Shown here: positions 1 to 10,663 of the stretch, in pieces
Position numbering within the stretch: the stretch's first letter is position 1
Layout of the letters: the number at the start of each line of letters is the position of its first letter
Source of the DNA: Mycoplasmopsis phocirhinis
Lineage (GTDB): Bacteria; Bacillota_I; Bacilli_A; Mycoplasmatales; Metamycoplasmataceae
Reading direction: 5' to 3'
Assembly: GCF_004216495.1 (NCBI RefSeq)
Contig: NZ_CP034841.1
Location: 744,001-808,000, forward strand
Length of the DNA: 64,000 nucleotides
Position numbers and translations under genes: made by a program
Notes under the pieces: generated by a model
Told to the model about the DNA's origin: nothing
What the model saw: the letters and a program-made list of their open reading frames with translations, nothing else
The model's database searches: none

Positions 1-3000
1 GATGAAAATATTGTAAATAACGATTTTATAAAAGGCAAATGGATCAGCGTTAGAGGTACGACAGCCATTCAATCATTTGGCAAATCTGAATGATTTATTT
101 ACATGGATAATTACGAAATAATTGAATCGATGTGTTTAATCAGCAGCGATGAAGCTCCACAAAACCAAAAACGCATTGAGTTACATGTCAGTTCAAAACT
201 AAACACAATGGATGGGATAATAGAACCAGAAGAAATTATTCAAAGAGCCAAAAAATTCGCTATGCCAGCAGTGGCTATATCAGATTTAGATGCTGTGCAA
301 GGTTATCCAAGATTTTATCAAGCAGCAAAAAAAGCAAACATAAAAGCAATTTATGGTGCTTCTTATTCAACATACCACAAGCAACCTAAAATATTTTTAG
401 GTTCAATTCCAAAAGGTAAAATAAGTGAGCAAACATTTGTTTGTTTTGATATTGAAACTACTGGTTTAAGTCCTCGTTTCCATGAGTTGATTGAATATGG
501 TTCATTTAGTATAAATGTTGAAAAACCGAGCGTAAAACCGGTGCAATTTTTAATTAAACCAAAAGGAAAAATTAAACCTTTTACTACGTCTTTAACTGGT
601 ATTACTCAATCAGATATAGATAAAAAAGGAATTGATTATCGTGAATCATTGCAAAAAATTTATGATGATTTAAATGGCAAAATCGCTCTGGCCCACAACG
701 CTAAATTTGACTTTAATTTTATTAAAGAACAATTTAGAATTCATAATATGCCATTTCCCGATGTTTGTGTTATTGACACGTTAGTGGTTTCTAGATTAAT
801 GTTTCCAGAACGAAAAAAACATTCATTAGGTGATTTGGCAAATAATTTAGATGTTAATTATGACCCTAATGTAGCTCACCGAGCTGATTACGATGCCAAA
901 GTTTTGGCTGATGTTTGAGTTGAAATGATGGACAAAATGAGACTTAAAGATGTTTTGAGTTTTGAAGATTTACTTAATTATCAACCAGAACATAAATATA
1001 AAGAACGTTTTCCATACACAATCAGCACATTGGTAAAAAATCAGCAAGGTTTAAAAAAACAATTCAAAATGATTAGTGATTGTTTAACGACAAATTATAG
1101 TTTTGGGCCAAAAACATACCTTGAAGACATCAAAAAAGATGATGATTTATTAATTGGTTCAGGAACATTGAGGTCTAAATTAATTGATGATTACTTTTAT
1201 TCAAATCATGAGGAATTTTTAAATGAAATATTACGCTATGATTATATAGAAATTCCAGCACCTCAATGTTTTCAACATTGAATCGATACTGATTTTATAA
1301 CTAAAGAGCAATTGTATTTTGCTCTTAAAGAAATAATTATTACAGCTAAAGAATTTGGCAAAATACCAATTGCTACCGCTGATGTTAGATATTTAGATTT
1401 AGTAGACAAAAAAGCATTTGAAATTTTAGTATATGCAAAAGGCATAGGTGCTTCGAGACATTATCTTTATGATCATAGGCGAGCTAAATCAAAAACCTTA
1501 ACTATACCCAACCAACATTTTCTAACTACACAGGAAATGCTAGAACAATTTTCATTTCTAAATGATGTAAATTTAATCAATGAAATTGTTGTGAAAAATA
1601 CACAAAAAATAGCAGATATGATTGAAAATGTTGAAGTTATTAAAGACAAACTTTATACACCTGTTTTTGACGATTCAAAAACTAAGTTGCGTGATTTGGT
1701 TTATCAAAATGCGAAAAAAAAATATGGAGTAAATTTACCCGATATTGTTAAACAACGTATTGAAGCTGAATTGACTCCAATTATTAAATATGGTTTTGAT
1801 GTTATATACTGAATTTCGCATAAATTAGTTAAAAAATCTCTGGATGAAGGTTATGTTGTGGGAAGTCGTGGTTCAGTAGGTTCTTCATTAGTGGCTACTT
1901 TAAGTGATATATCAGAAGTAAACCCTTTAGCTCCACACTATGTCTGTGAACAATGCAAACACTTTGAATTAGCTAATATTGACTCAATTACTTCTTGTTA
2001 TGACTTGCCTGATCGCATGTGTAATAAGTGTAAAATTAATATGAATAAAGATGGACACTCAATTGCTTTTGAAACTTTTTTAGGTTTTGAAGCTGATAAA
2101 GTTCCCGATATAGATTTAAATTTTTCTGGTGAATTTCAAGGTGAAGTACACAACGAAACTAAAAAAATATTTGGTCAAAGCCATACATTGAGAGCGGGTA
2201 CAATTTCAACCATAGCTTTTAAAACTGGTTATGGTTATGTAAAAAGTTTTTTAGAAGAAAGTGAAAAAAAATATTCTGATTCGTTTGCTTCGTTTTTAGC
2301 TAAAAAAATAGAAGGGGTTAAAAGAACAACAGGCCAGCACCCTGGCGGAATAATAATAATACCCACTGAGTATGATGTATTTGATTTTACACCAGTTAAT
2401 TACCCAGCCGATGATACAAAATCTACTTGGCTAACTACACATTTTGAATATAAAGCTATTCATGATAATGTTTTAAAACTTGATTTACTAGGCCATGATA
2501 ATCCCACAATTATTAAAATGTTAGAAAAATATACTGGCATTAAGATTGCTTCTTTGCCAAAAAATGACGAAAATCTTATTAAAGTTTTTACTTCAACACA
2601 GCCACTTGGAATTAAACCTCAAGATATTGGTGGAGAACAAACTGGTGCAATAGGTTTACCTGAATTTGGAACTAAATTTGTTCGCCAAATGCTTACGCAA
2701 GCACAACCGAAATCATTTGCTGATTTAGTATCTATATCTGGTTTAAGTCATGGTGAGAGTGTTTGGATCGGGAATAATCAAGATTTAATTATGTCGCAGG
2801 GTTTTGTTTTACCGGAAATTTTTTCTTGTCGTGATGATATATTAGCCTCGTTGAGTAAACAAGGAGTTCCTGAGCAATATGCGTTTAATATAATGGAAAA
2901 AGTGCGTAAAGGTAAAGGAATAAATGAAGAGGAAGAAAATAAGCTTATTGAATATAAAATTCCCACCTGACAAATTGAAAGTATGAAAAAAATTAAATAT

Positions 3001-3543
3001 ATGTTTCCAAAAGCACACGCAGTTGCCTATGTTTTAATGGCTTGATGAATTGCTTGATTTAAAATTTATAAACCATTAGCCTTTTATGCCGCTTATTATG
3101 CTACACACTCAAATTCATTAGATATAGAGGGAATGATTGATGTTAGATATGGTAAAAAAGCTCATAATAAATTAATTTATTTAGAATCTAAAACTAAAAA
3201 TGAATTAGAAAGCAAAGAAAAAATTATAATGCCAACGCTTGAAATCACACGGGAATTGTATGCGAGAGGTTTATATATTTCTAATATTGATATTGAAAAG
3301 TCTTTATCAGAAGAATGATTGATTGATGAAGAAAATAATTGTTTAATTCCTCCGTTTAGTGCTCTAGATGGACTAGGCAAAGCAGTTGCTGATTCAATTA
3401 TTAATGCCCGAACACAAAAGGCTTATACATCAATTCAAGATTTTACTAGCCGGGCAAAAGTTAATAAAACATTAACTGAAAAATTAAGAGAATTAGGTGC
3501 TTTTGGTAATTTAGATGACACCGATCAAATAAGGTTATTTTAG
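1..3543 (+). CDS. polC: DNA polymerase III alpha subunit, PolC type (5' end outside window)
   Basis: Replicative DNA polymerase with built-in 3'-5' proofreading. The frame is open from base 1 to TAG at 3541 when TGA is read as Trp, so at least 1180 residues are present and only the N-terminus is missing. Order of domains: end of the OB-fold, a PHP region split around the exonuclease (from about base 180), a DEDDh exonuclease with FDIETTG (about 450) and AHNAKFDFNF, then the polymerase core with GSRGSVGSS, a Cys zinc module (about 1945-2040), PDIDLNFSGE (about 2104) and TTGQHPGG. The exonuclease residues look intact. The PHP segment reads ELHVSSKLNTMD, where active PHP domains have an HLH motif, so its metal site is probably lost. 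The next gene starts nine bases downstream, so the unit may continue into the transporter genes. Confidence 0.97.
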
Positions 3544-3552
3544 GAGCAAAAA

Positions 3553-4158
3553 ATGAATAAAAAGCAAAAAAAACCGACATTTTGAAATATGTTTATTTTA
3601 ATTTTGACTGTAACTTTTATTGGTTTTGGTGGTGGAAATGCCCTTATGCCAGTAATTAAAAGATATGTAGTTGATAAATATGCTTGATTAGATAGTGATG
3701 AATTTGACAAAAATGTTGTAATAACTAATATGTTGCCTGGACCTATGGCAATTGAGGCTCTTTCTTACATCGCGATTAAGGCTTTAGGATTTTGAAAAGG
3801 TTTTATAGTAGTAATTTTAGCCTCAATTCCCCATATAGTTTTGGCTGTGGGTTTAATATTTTTAGTTAATAAATTAAATAGACGCTATTTAGCAATAATT
3901 CAAACAGGTGTTTTAATTGCCATTGTTGGAAGTTTATTTGGTTTTGCTTGAAATTACTTTCGTAAAGGCATTAAAGAATCGCGTATTAGTGTGTGAATAC
4001 TTTTATTTATTTCAACATTTGCGTTTTCATTGTTTGTGCCAACACCTTGAAATGTTCCTGTTGCTGTAATGGTTTTAATAATTGCCGTTTTTAGTGCGGT
4101 ATATGTAATAAACAAAAGAAAAAATATTCAAAAACTTAAAAAAGAAAGACAACAATAA
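3553..4158 (+). CDS. chromate transporter family protein, first half-size subunit
   Basis: Half-size ChrA-family integral membrane protein of 201 residues. The N-terminal stretch FGGGNALMPVIKRY and the later NMLPGPMAIEALSYIA are typical of the CHR domain; bacterial CHR proteins are either long fused forms or pairs of short ones like this. About five to six hydrophobic segments are visible. ATG follows the polC stop after nine bases and is preceded by AGGAG, which fixes the start. The next gene overlaps by one base (TAATG), so the two halves are co-translated and probably form a heterodimer. Substrate is unknown; chromate or sulfate is only the family label. Confidence 0.85.
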
Positions 4159-4823
4159 TGTTCATTGCTTTATTAGTATCAATCCCGTTAATTATTTTAA
4201 TTTCATTATCCGTATTTGGTGGTGGTCAAATATTTATTCCAATTTTTACATGATTGTGAAATTCTTTAAGTTCGTGATTTGGAATAAACATTAGTACGGA
4301 ACAAATTAGTAACATATTTGCCATTTCAAATTCCACTCCAGGAATTTTGAGTCCTAAATTTGCAGCTATTACAGGTTATTTAGTATCTAATAATATATGA
4401 ATAGGAATTGTTGCAATGTTTATAACTTTTTTAGCTTTTACAATTCCCGCCATTTTAATGATGAAATTAGCACTTAAATATTCACACAAATTTGATAATT
4501 CTAACTATTTTAGACAATTGCTTAAAGTAATGAATCCAGTGATTGCAGCAATTATAATTGCTCTAGCAATTCAATTGCTGATCGGCCTTATTGCTCCGCA
4601 AGTAGTTTTTAATAAGTCAAGTAGTCGTTATGCCCAATTGAATTATAATAATACGACATATTTATTTTTATTTAAAGGTTGAAGACAAATAATATCATAT
4701 ATTTATATTCCGTTAGGTATTGGCGTTTCACTATATTTATACTTAAAAAAAGCTCCAATGTTTTCATTGATTTTAGGTAATATTGCTTTGGCATTTATTT
4801 TATATCAACCTTGGTTAAAATAA
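4158..4823 (+). CDS. chromate transporter family protein, second half-size subunit
   Basis: Partner CHR-domain membrane protein of 221 residues, starting in the ATG that overlaps the previous stop by one base. The hallmark SVFGGGQIFIPIF at the N-terminus and NSTPGILSPKFAAITGYLV mirror the motifs of the first subunit, as expected for an antiparallel pair that evolved by duplication. Four TGA-Trp codons interrupt the frame if the standard code is used. It is followed directly by a bidirectional terminator shared with the convergent rpmG gene. Function beyond anion transport cannot be deduced. Confidence 0.85.
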
Positions 4824-4856
4824 AAAATTCAGTGATAACTGAATTTTATTTTTTTT
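4824..4856. terminator. bidirectional terminator between chromate transporter and rpmG
   Basis: Perfect 10-bp hairpin AAAATTCAGT / ACTGAATTTT with a GATA loop. T-runs follow on both strands, so it serves both convergent genes; its right arm overlaps the rpmG stop codon. Confidence 0.8.
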
Positions 4857-4998
4857 CTTTATGTAATGAATGTTTGCCACATTTAGCACAAAACTTATTT
4901 AATTCAACTTTTTCTGGGTGATTTTTTTTGTTTTTTTTGCTAATGTAATTTTCCATTTTACATCCACTGCACTGAAAAGTAAAGCCTTCTCTTGCCAT
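4846..4998 (-). CDS. rpmG: 50S ribosomal protein L33
   Basis: Fifty-residue large-subunit protein bL33. It has two cysteine pairs, QCSGCK near residues 9-14 and FCAKCGKH near 36-43, which mark the zinc-binding form of L33, and the central [20 protein letters not shown] segment is characteristic. The ATG has AGGAG upstream (AGGAGAAAAA), which fixes the start. It stands alone, convergent with the chromate transporter pair. An AT-rich spacer separates it from ylxM. Confidence 0.95.
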   Translation of the reverse strand: MAREGFTFQCSGCKMENYISKKNKKNHPEKVELNKFCAKCGKHSLHKEKK

Positions 4999-5126
4999 TT
5001 TTTCTCCTATAACTTTATTTATATATTTTTATAAATATATAATTGTGTAATTGCTATATAAAAATAGTTCAAATCTTTTTTAATTATATATATAAACGAA
5101 ATTTTGATAAATTTTTTTTAAAAAAA

Positions 5127-5351
5127 TTATTGAATGTTTTCGTTGATATTTAGCAATTTTTTTAGAGCTTTTTTAACACTGTCATACGCCGCACTACGCG
5201 TAGTGGCGGTGATATTAGCAATTTCTTGATAACTTAAATTTTCGTAAAAATATAATCTAAATGCTTGTTTTTGAGTTTGCGTCAATAAATTTTGATATTT
5301 TTCGTATAGTTCAATATAAAACTCGCGTTGTTCAAAATTATTTATCTTCAA
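5127..5351 (-). CDS. ylxM: YlxM/p13-like DNA-binding protein, SRP-associated
   Basis: Small helix-turn-helix protein of 74 residues. The recognition region reads FYENLSYQEIANITATTRSAAYDSVKKALKKL, the sigma-factor-like HTH of the YlxM/p13 family. Members of this family sit beside SRP genes in Firmicutes and streptococci and modulate SRP-dependent targeting. It overlaps the 3' end of ftsY by 14 bases and is read in the same direction, so the two are co-transcribed. In many relatives it neighbours ffh instead; here ffh is about 5 kb away. Confidence 0.85.
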   Translation of the reverse strand: MKINNFEQREFYIELYEKYQNLLTQTQKQAFRLYFYENLSYQEIANITATTRSAAYDSVKKALKKLLNINENIQ

Positions 5352-6399
5352 TTTCGCTTGCCTTAATTAATTCTTTAGTCATGGTGTAAATAAATTTATC
5401 TAGATCAAACTCTTGCAAATCTTCTAATCCTTCACCTAAACCAATATATTTAACATTTAAATCAAACTCATCCTTGATTGATAAAACTATACCACCTTTG
5501 CTAGTACCATCCATTTTGGTTAATATAATACCGCTTGGATTAGCAACTTCTTTAAAATGACGTGCCTGACTAATGCCATTTTGACCAGTCGTTGCGTCAA
5601 GAACTAATAAACATTCATGGGGAGCATTTTGCTGAAATTTGGCAATAATTGAATATATTTTTTCTAATTCACGCATCAAATTAATTTTATTTTGTAGTCG
5701 GCCAGCCGTATCGATTAATAATAAGTCATAATTTTGTTCTTTTGCTTTTTTCAAAGCGTCAAAAACAACTGATGCAGGATCGGCACCTTCTTTAGCTGGT
5801 TTAACTATGTCTGCTCCTGCTCTTGTTGTTCATATATCAAGTTGGCTTACAGCTCCTGCTCTAAATGTATCAGCCGCTGCAATTAATACTTTTTTACCCA
5901 TTTTAACATACTTGTGAGCAATTTTAGCTACTGATGTAGTTTTACCAGAACCATTAACACCTATAAAAACAAAGATATTTAGTCGATTTTGCTCATAATT
6001 TAACGTTGTATCAATAATACTCTTGTTTGTGTATATTACAAACATTTGATCAGCAGTTAATTCCCCGATATCTTTAGAATCTGTTAAGTTACGAATTTTA
6101 ACCTGATTTTTAAGATGAGTAATTATGGCATATACTAATTGAGCACTAATATCTGACATTATCAATATTTCTTCTAATTCTTCAAAAAATTCCTCGTTGA
6201 TTTTTTTATGCTTATTTTGCAGGTTAAAAATTTTTCTTCCCAAACTTGAAGCACTAGCCAATCCAGTTGAATATTTTTCTAGTTTTTTAGACTCTAGTAA
6301 TTCTTGCTCTTCTTGTTGAGCAATTTGTTGTTCTTTTTCGGCTACTTTATCTTTTTTTCTGCCAAAAATTTTTTCTTTTAAAAATTTAAAAAATCCCAT
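5338..6399 (-). CDS. ftsY: signal recognition particle receptor FtsY
   Basis: SRP receptor GTPase of 353 residues, docking ribosome-SRP complexes at the membrane. The N-terminus (about residues 1-60) is a highly charged, KEKIFGRKKDKVAEK-type membrane-associating region, followed by the N domain and the G domain with GVNGSGKTTSVAK, DTFRAGAVSQLD, LIDTAGRLQNK and TKMDGTSKGG. One TGA codes for Trp between QLDI and TTRAG. The start is the first ATG of the frame; no strong Shine-Dalgarno is seen. Its partner GTPase Ffh is encoded in the window at 10.7-12.0 kb. Confidence 0.97.
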
Positions 6400-6614
6400 A
6401 GTATTTAAATTTTAATGTAAAAATTAAATTAAATAGCATTTATTTTGATACTTTAAGTAGATATTTTGTTTGAATAAGTTTTGTAAATTTGACCAGTTTA
6501 AAAGTTTTATAGAATGATATTATCAATTTCATTTATAATTAAAATATTGAATAAATTAATATCAATATCTGTTATTCAATATTAAAGTTGTTGCACTAAT
6601 AATTGAGGAGTAAT

Positions 6615-7205
6615 ATGCCTAATAATAAAAAAAGGGAGATGATTTTTCCACTTTTAGGGGCAATCGTTAATGTGCAAGCATATAAATATGATGGTACACT
6701 ATATCGTCAGTGAAATGGTGCTAAAGTAATAAGAAACACTGATGATCATTATGTTTTGTTTCTTTACCGTACTAAAGTTGGCGAAAAATACAAAAATTCG
6801 TGAAATTATAATGTTCCAGTAATTTGATTTTTACCTAAAAGAGAAAATTATAATGGTTTGGTAATGTTAGAAAAAACTAATAATTATATTTACGTTAATT
6901 TAGCCTCTAAACCAATTTACGAAGATAACACAATTAAATTTATTGATTTTGATTTAGATATTAAATGTTATCCACGTAGAGAAATGCTAGTTGTTGATCG
7001 TGATGAATTTAAACAAAATGCAATTAATTTTAACTATTCACTTAGTTTAAAAAAATTAATTTATGCCGGTTTAGAACAAGCAATTGAAAAAAAGAATCAA
7101 AAAAAATATTTTTTCAATCCAAAACTAATTCACTATTATGTTAATATCATCAAAAAAGACAATTGTTTACCAAAGAAATTTCGAAACTCCCTCAAAGATG
7201 AATAA
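6615..7205 (+). CDS. DUF402 family protein
   Basis: Protein of 196 residues with the DUF402 fold pattern. The N-terminal beta-rich part contains GTLYRQWNGAKVIRNTDDHYVL, and the second half has VNLASKPIYEDNTIKFIDFDLDIKCYPRRE, the conserved region where DUF402 proteins place metal-binding acidic residues (D-x-D-L-D). Characterised relatives in Staphylococcus are nucleoside tri/diphosphate phosphatases; activity here is inference from family. ATG is preceded by GAGGAG six bases upstream. A bidirectional terminator follows. Confidence 0.85.
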
Positions 7206-7213
7206 AATTAAAC

Positions 7214-7241
7214 AAAAATACTCATTGCAATGAGTATTTTT
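7214..7241. terminator. bidirectional terminator after DUF402 gene
   Basis: Inverted repeat AAAAATACTCATT / AATGAGTATTTTT around GC, ending in T-runs on both strands. It serves the DUF402 gene and the convergent small membrane protein gene, whose stop lies inside it. Confidence 0.75.
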
Positions 7242-7569
7242 AAAATTTTGATTTTGAAAAGTCAAATAATTTAGAATTTTCTGTAACATCTCGATCAATA
7301 TCGTGCGCTAATTTTTTGTCTTTATTTTTGTATCATATTTTTGATAAAAATGAACTAATTACAGTAAAAACAACAATTAAAGATAACAATGTATAACCAT
7401 AAATACTTGAATTACCACTCAATTGCTTGAAGGCATTTTTTTGTGCTTCACCACTTTCTTTTACACCTGAATATAAACCTTGATAATAAGCGATAAGAAC
7501 AAATAACCCAATCACAAGTGCTAAGGTAATAATTCACGATATTATTGTTGATATTTTTAATGACTTCAT
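7240..7569 (-). CDS. small two-helix membrane protein of unknown function
   Basis: Protein of 109 residues that I do not recognise. After a short Lys-containing N-terminus there is a first hydrophobic helix (about residues 10-30, ending IGLFVLIAYYQG), a polar loop with SGVKESGEAQKNAFKQLSG, a second helix (TLLSLIVVFTVISSF, about 59-75) and a charged cytoplasmic tail of about 32 residues. TGA codons encode two Trp residues, one in helix 1 and one just after helix 2. ATG has an AGGAG box. It lies immediately downstream of the RNase J-like gene on the same strand, 49 bases away, and could share its transcript. Confidence 0.75.
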
Positions 7570-7618
7570 AAATCTCCTATAATCAAAATAATTTAGTATA
7601 ACAATTATATACTAATAA

Positions 7619-9268
7619 TTAACTTTGATTAAGTGAAACAATAATCATTGGTTCTTTGTTGAATGTTTTAAAAACTTTTTTTCTAATCACATGACGAGCA
7701 CGATTTTGAAAGTCTTTTAAACCTTCAAATTCTTCTGTATCAATTAAATTTGCCATTGTTAAAGTGATTAATTGTTCAGCATCTTTTTTATCATCTTTTG
7801 GAATTGAACCAATCATATTAATTTGTAATTTACCGGTTAATTTTTTAGATGTTGAATCAAAAGCAGAAGTGATTATTATAGCTCCGTCTCTACCTAATAT
7901 TTCACGTTCAGCAATCACTTCAGTGCTTATATCCCCAATTCCAAATCCGTCAATGATTACATCGCCCACTCCTTTTATTTTGCCTTTTGTGCTTGAAAGT
8001 TTACCATCGATAAAATGAGCTATTTTACCATTTTGTAACAATAAACAATTTTGTGGTTTTATTTTAGCTTCTTGGCTAATAGATTTAGCCGCTTCAGCTA
8101 AATAACGATATAAACCCTGAACAGGAATAACATACTTTGGTTTTAATTTTAATGCTAAATCAATTAAATCTTGTTTAGCAGGGCGGTGTCTATAAAATTC
8201 TTTTGCACTAACATCAGAAATTTTGGGAGTAATGCGGGCTATATCATCTAGCGATATAGCAGCAATGCTTTCAAGTCCAGCAACTGGTGGCGCAATCATA
8301 ATAACATTGTCGGTTGGTTTTAAAGTCAAAAAGACATCATTATTATCAGTAATTCGTAAAAATCTTGAATATAAACGTTCAATTGCTCCGGTAACTAATA
8401 CAACGGCATTATTGCTTTTATTGGCAACTTTGTAATCAATTAATTCTGGTAAAGGCAGTTCAGGGTGTTCTTTTTTCATTAAGTTAAATAATTGACCATA
8501 TGTTTTTCCGTATGTTACAATTGGACGGTTGGTTTCGTAGGCCATATTCAATATTTGGTGAATGGCTACCATTTCTTCATCATAGGCTCCAATTATTATT
8601 CTCTCATCAGGGTTTGCCGACATAAAGACTTGGCGCAGTGATGCAGGTAAATTTATTTTTTCAACAGCTTTACCGCCGTGATTTGCTCTACCCGCGTCAA
8701 CAACCAAAGCGACTAATTGTCTTTTTTTAAATGCGTTTTGTAAGATGTCAAAATTAAGTTTTCCATAAATTCCTAAATCTCCTTCAACAAAATTAAACAT
8801 AAATAAATAATCACCATTTGGTGTTATAAAATCAAAGCCAATATGTCCTGGCATTGAACCCGCCAACTCAATAGGTTGTACAAAAATATCATTAAATTTT
8901 GTCATCTTTGAAATTGTGTGAATTTTGAAGCTTTTATGCATTATTTTATATTTAGAAATTCGCTCATTAATCATCATTTTGTTAAATGAAGATGTATATA
9001 TGTTTAAGTTTGGTATATGCATTAAAAGTCAAGGTAATGCCGAAAACGTTTCGTTTTTAACATCGCTTATAAATACACCCACTATTTTGTCTTTATTTTT
9101 CTCTAAATATGAAAAATTAGGAATTAATGTGTCAACTCCATTTTTAGAATTTATAGGAACTTTTGTTCCTGCGTTAATAATATATATTTTGTCATTATAT
9201 TCAAAAATATAACAATTTTTTCCGTTTTCGTCTAAACCACCTAATGCAAATATATTGACATTATTCAT
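7619..9268 (-). CDS. RNase J-like protein with lost catalytic motifs (pseudoenzyme)
   Basis: Full-length (549 residues) homologue of ribonuclease J: MBL/beta-CASP fold opening with NIFALGGLDENGKNCY and closing with the typical C-terminal domain. Family members degrade and process RNA using two Zn ions. None of the metal ligands survives here: the family THGHEDH is SDVKNET at residues 68-74, HSIPDS is GSMPGH, TGDFKFD is MFNFVEGD, and the IHGEYR histidine is Gln in VQGLYR. The scaffold around these sites is well conserved, so this is an inactive paralogue rather than a pseudogene. It probably partners an active RNase J encoded elsewhere. Start ATG has a GGAGA box. Confidence 0.9.
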
Positions 9269-9423
9269 ATCATCTCCTTGATTGTTAATAAATTATTGTC
9301 ATAAAAATTTAATTTTAAAATAAATAATATTTGTATTTTAATACATTAATTTTATTTTAAAAATAATTTATCTATTTTGAAACAATTATTATTAAATTGG
9401 TTTGTTTTTGAAATATTTATGTA

Positions 9424-9435
9424 TACAATAATTAT
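9424..9435 (+). promoter_or_regulatory. -10 box six bases before ATG (leaderless start)
   Basis: TACAAT at 9424-9429 is followed by exactly six bases and then ATG at 9436. No Shine-Dalgarno is present, so transcription should begin at or next to the start codon. Confidence 0.55.
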
Positions 9436-9714
9436 ATGAATAAAAGAAAAATAGATCCTCAAGGACAGACTGAATTGCTGAATAAAACATTGAATTTAGA
9501 TACAAAAATAGACAATGAAAAAATATTAAAAATGGATGAATTAAGTCGTCAAAATATTTTGCAAAAAGCTAAAAAAATGACACATCAATATTCACAACAA
9601 GTTCGCAAAGCTCGCTCCAAGCGTATTTTTGCGGCTATTGCTATTTCTCTTTTTATTATTTTACTGATTGCATTATTAGCTTTATTTCCTATTTTAATTT
9701 TTGATAAAAAATAA
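9436..9714 (+). CDS. small single-pass membrane protein of unknown function
   Basis: Protein of 92 residues that I do not recognise. The first about 68 residues are polar and charged, with KMDELSRQNILQKAKKM likely helical, followed by one strong transmembrane helix (AIAISLFIILLIALLALFPILIF) and only three charged residues at the C-terminus. The topology is that of a tail-anchored protein. It stands alone between divergent and convergent neighbours, with a -10 box ending six bases before ATG and no ribosome-binding site. A terminator follows within ten bases. Confidence 0.75.
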   Translation: MNKRKIDPQGQTELLNKTLNLDTKIDNEKILKMDELSRQNILQKAKKMTHQYSQQVRKARSKRIFAAIAISLFIILLIALLALFPILIFDKK

Positions 9715-9721
9715 TTTTTAA

Positions 9722-9755
9722 AAAATTAACATTTTGAAGATGTTAATTTTGTTTT
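9722..9755. terminator. bidirectional terminator
   Basis: Perfect 11-bp hairpin AAAATTAACAT / ATGTTAATTTT with a 7-base loop; T-rich flanks on both strands. It serves the tail-anchored protein gene and the convergent YwaF-like gene. Confidence 0.75.
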
Positions 9756-10663
9756 GCTATTTTTGGAAAAGAATTCTTAAATTCAACTCAGCGAGTTGAT
9801 TTTTGTTTAACAAATACTCATTTTGAATTAATTTTGTCTAAATAAAAATTGTCTTGTCAAATTCAAAATAGTATTGAAACAACTGCAACACCAGCTCCTA
9901 ATGTTGTTCAAGTGAATAAATTGAATGGTCATTTAGACAATACACCTAAAACGTCTTTTTGGGTATTATATGCATCTTGGCCTAAATAAAAGTAATTTGT
10001 TTTTCATGAGGTTGGAGCATAAACATCACTAATTCAATTTATTATGAAGATAATTATAGTTGTTATTAAGAAAAATAACATTGTGTATAAAAGATCTTTT
10101 GCTTTGAATTTTGAACTTGAAACTACATATAGAAATGAGGTTAATATTAATAAAAATGAGTGTGTGGTAATATGATCTCAAAAATAATATGAATCTAAAC
10201 CGGTACGAAAAGGTTTTAGACCGTTTTCAAAGTCGAAATCAGGTCTAGATAACGCGATCATTGCTCCAACAATTGCAATATGTCCAAAATATTTAACATA
10301 ATGAGTTTTATTGAAAATTAAGGATAAAGCACTCAAAAATAACATAAATCGACATAAGTGCAAAGGTAAAACCTCTCATTGTGTTGGGTATTTTATTGTA
10401 ATTATTAGAATAATTCGAGCCAACATAAAAATCAATATTATTGAACCAATTAATCTAAATAATTGCTTTTTAGTTAAAAATAGCAGATGTTTGTCTTTGT
10501 TGTTAAATGAGCGTGAAATTGGTTTTTTAAAAATTCACATCATAATCATTGTTAAAACAGCTAAAGAAAAAATCATGTTAAAGGTTGCTAATGAAATTCC
10601 TTCAAAATGAAACAGTTTATTTTCACCTTGTCAGCGGAAAAATTCCGGTACTTTAAATTCCAC
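9743..10663 (-). CDS. YwaF/TIGR02206-like integral membrane protein
   Basis: Membrane protein of about 306 residues with seven or so hydrophobic helices. VLPLHLCRFMLFLSALSL and the loop ALSRPDFDF match the PLHLC and PD motifs of the YwaF/TIGR02206 family, whose function is unknown. Several TGA-Trp codons lie in it (for example just after DSYYF). No ATG opens the frame. The likeliest start is GTG at 10663, inside the last codons of ffh, because GGAGGA lies five bases upstream within ffh's Gly-rich C-terminal coding sequence. A TTG one codon earlier is an alternative. The 11-base overlap implies translational coupling to ffh. Confidence 0.7.

Noticed and set aside
1-3543. Apparent breaks in polC and many other genes (stop codons every few hundred bases)
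   Set aside because: All are TGA at Trp positions; the organism uses UGA for tryptophan. No true frameshift was found in these genes.
3553-4823. Chromate transporter split as a broken single gene
   Set aside because: Each half has its own start, the junction is TAATG, and each carries a full set of N-terminal motifs; paired short CHR proteins are a normal form.
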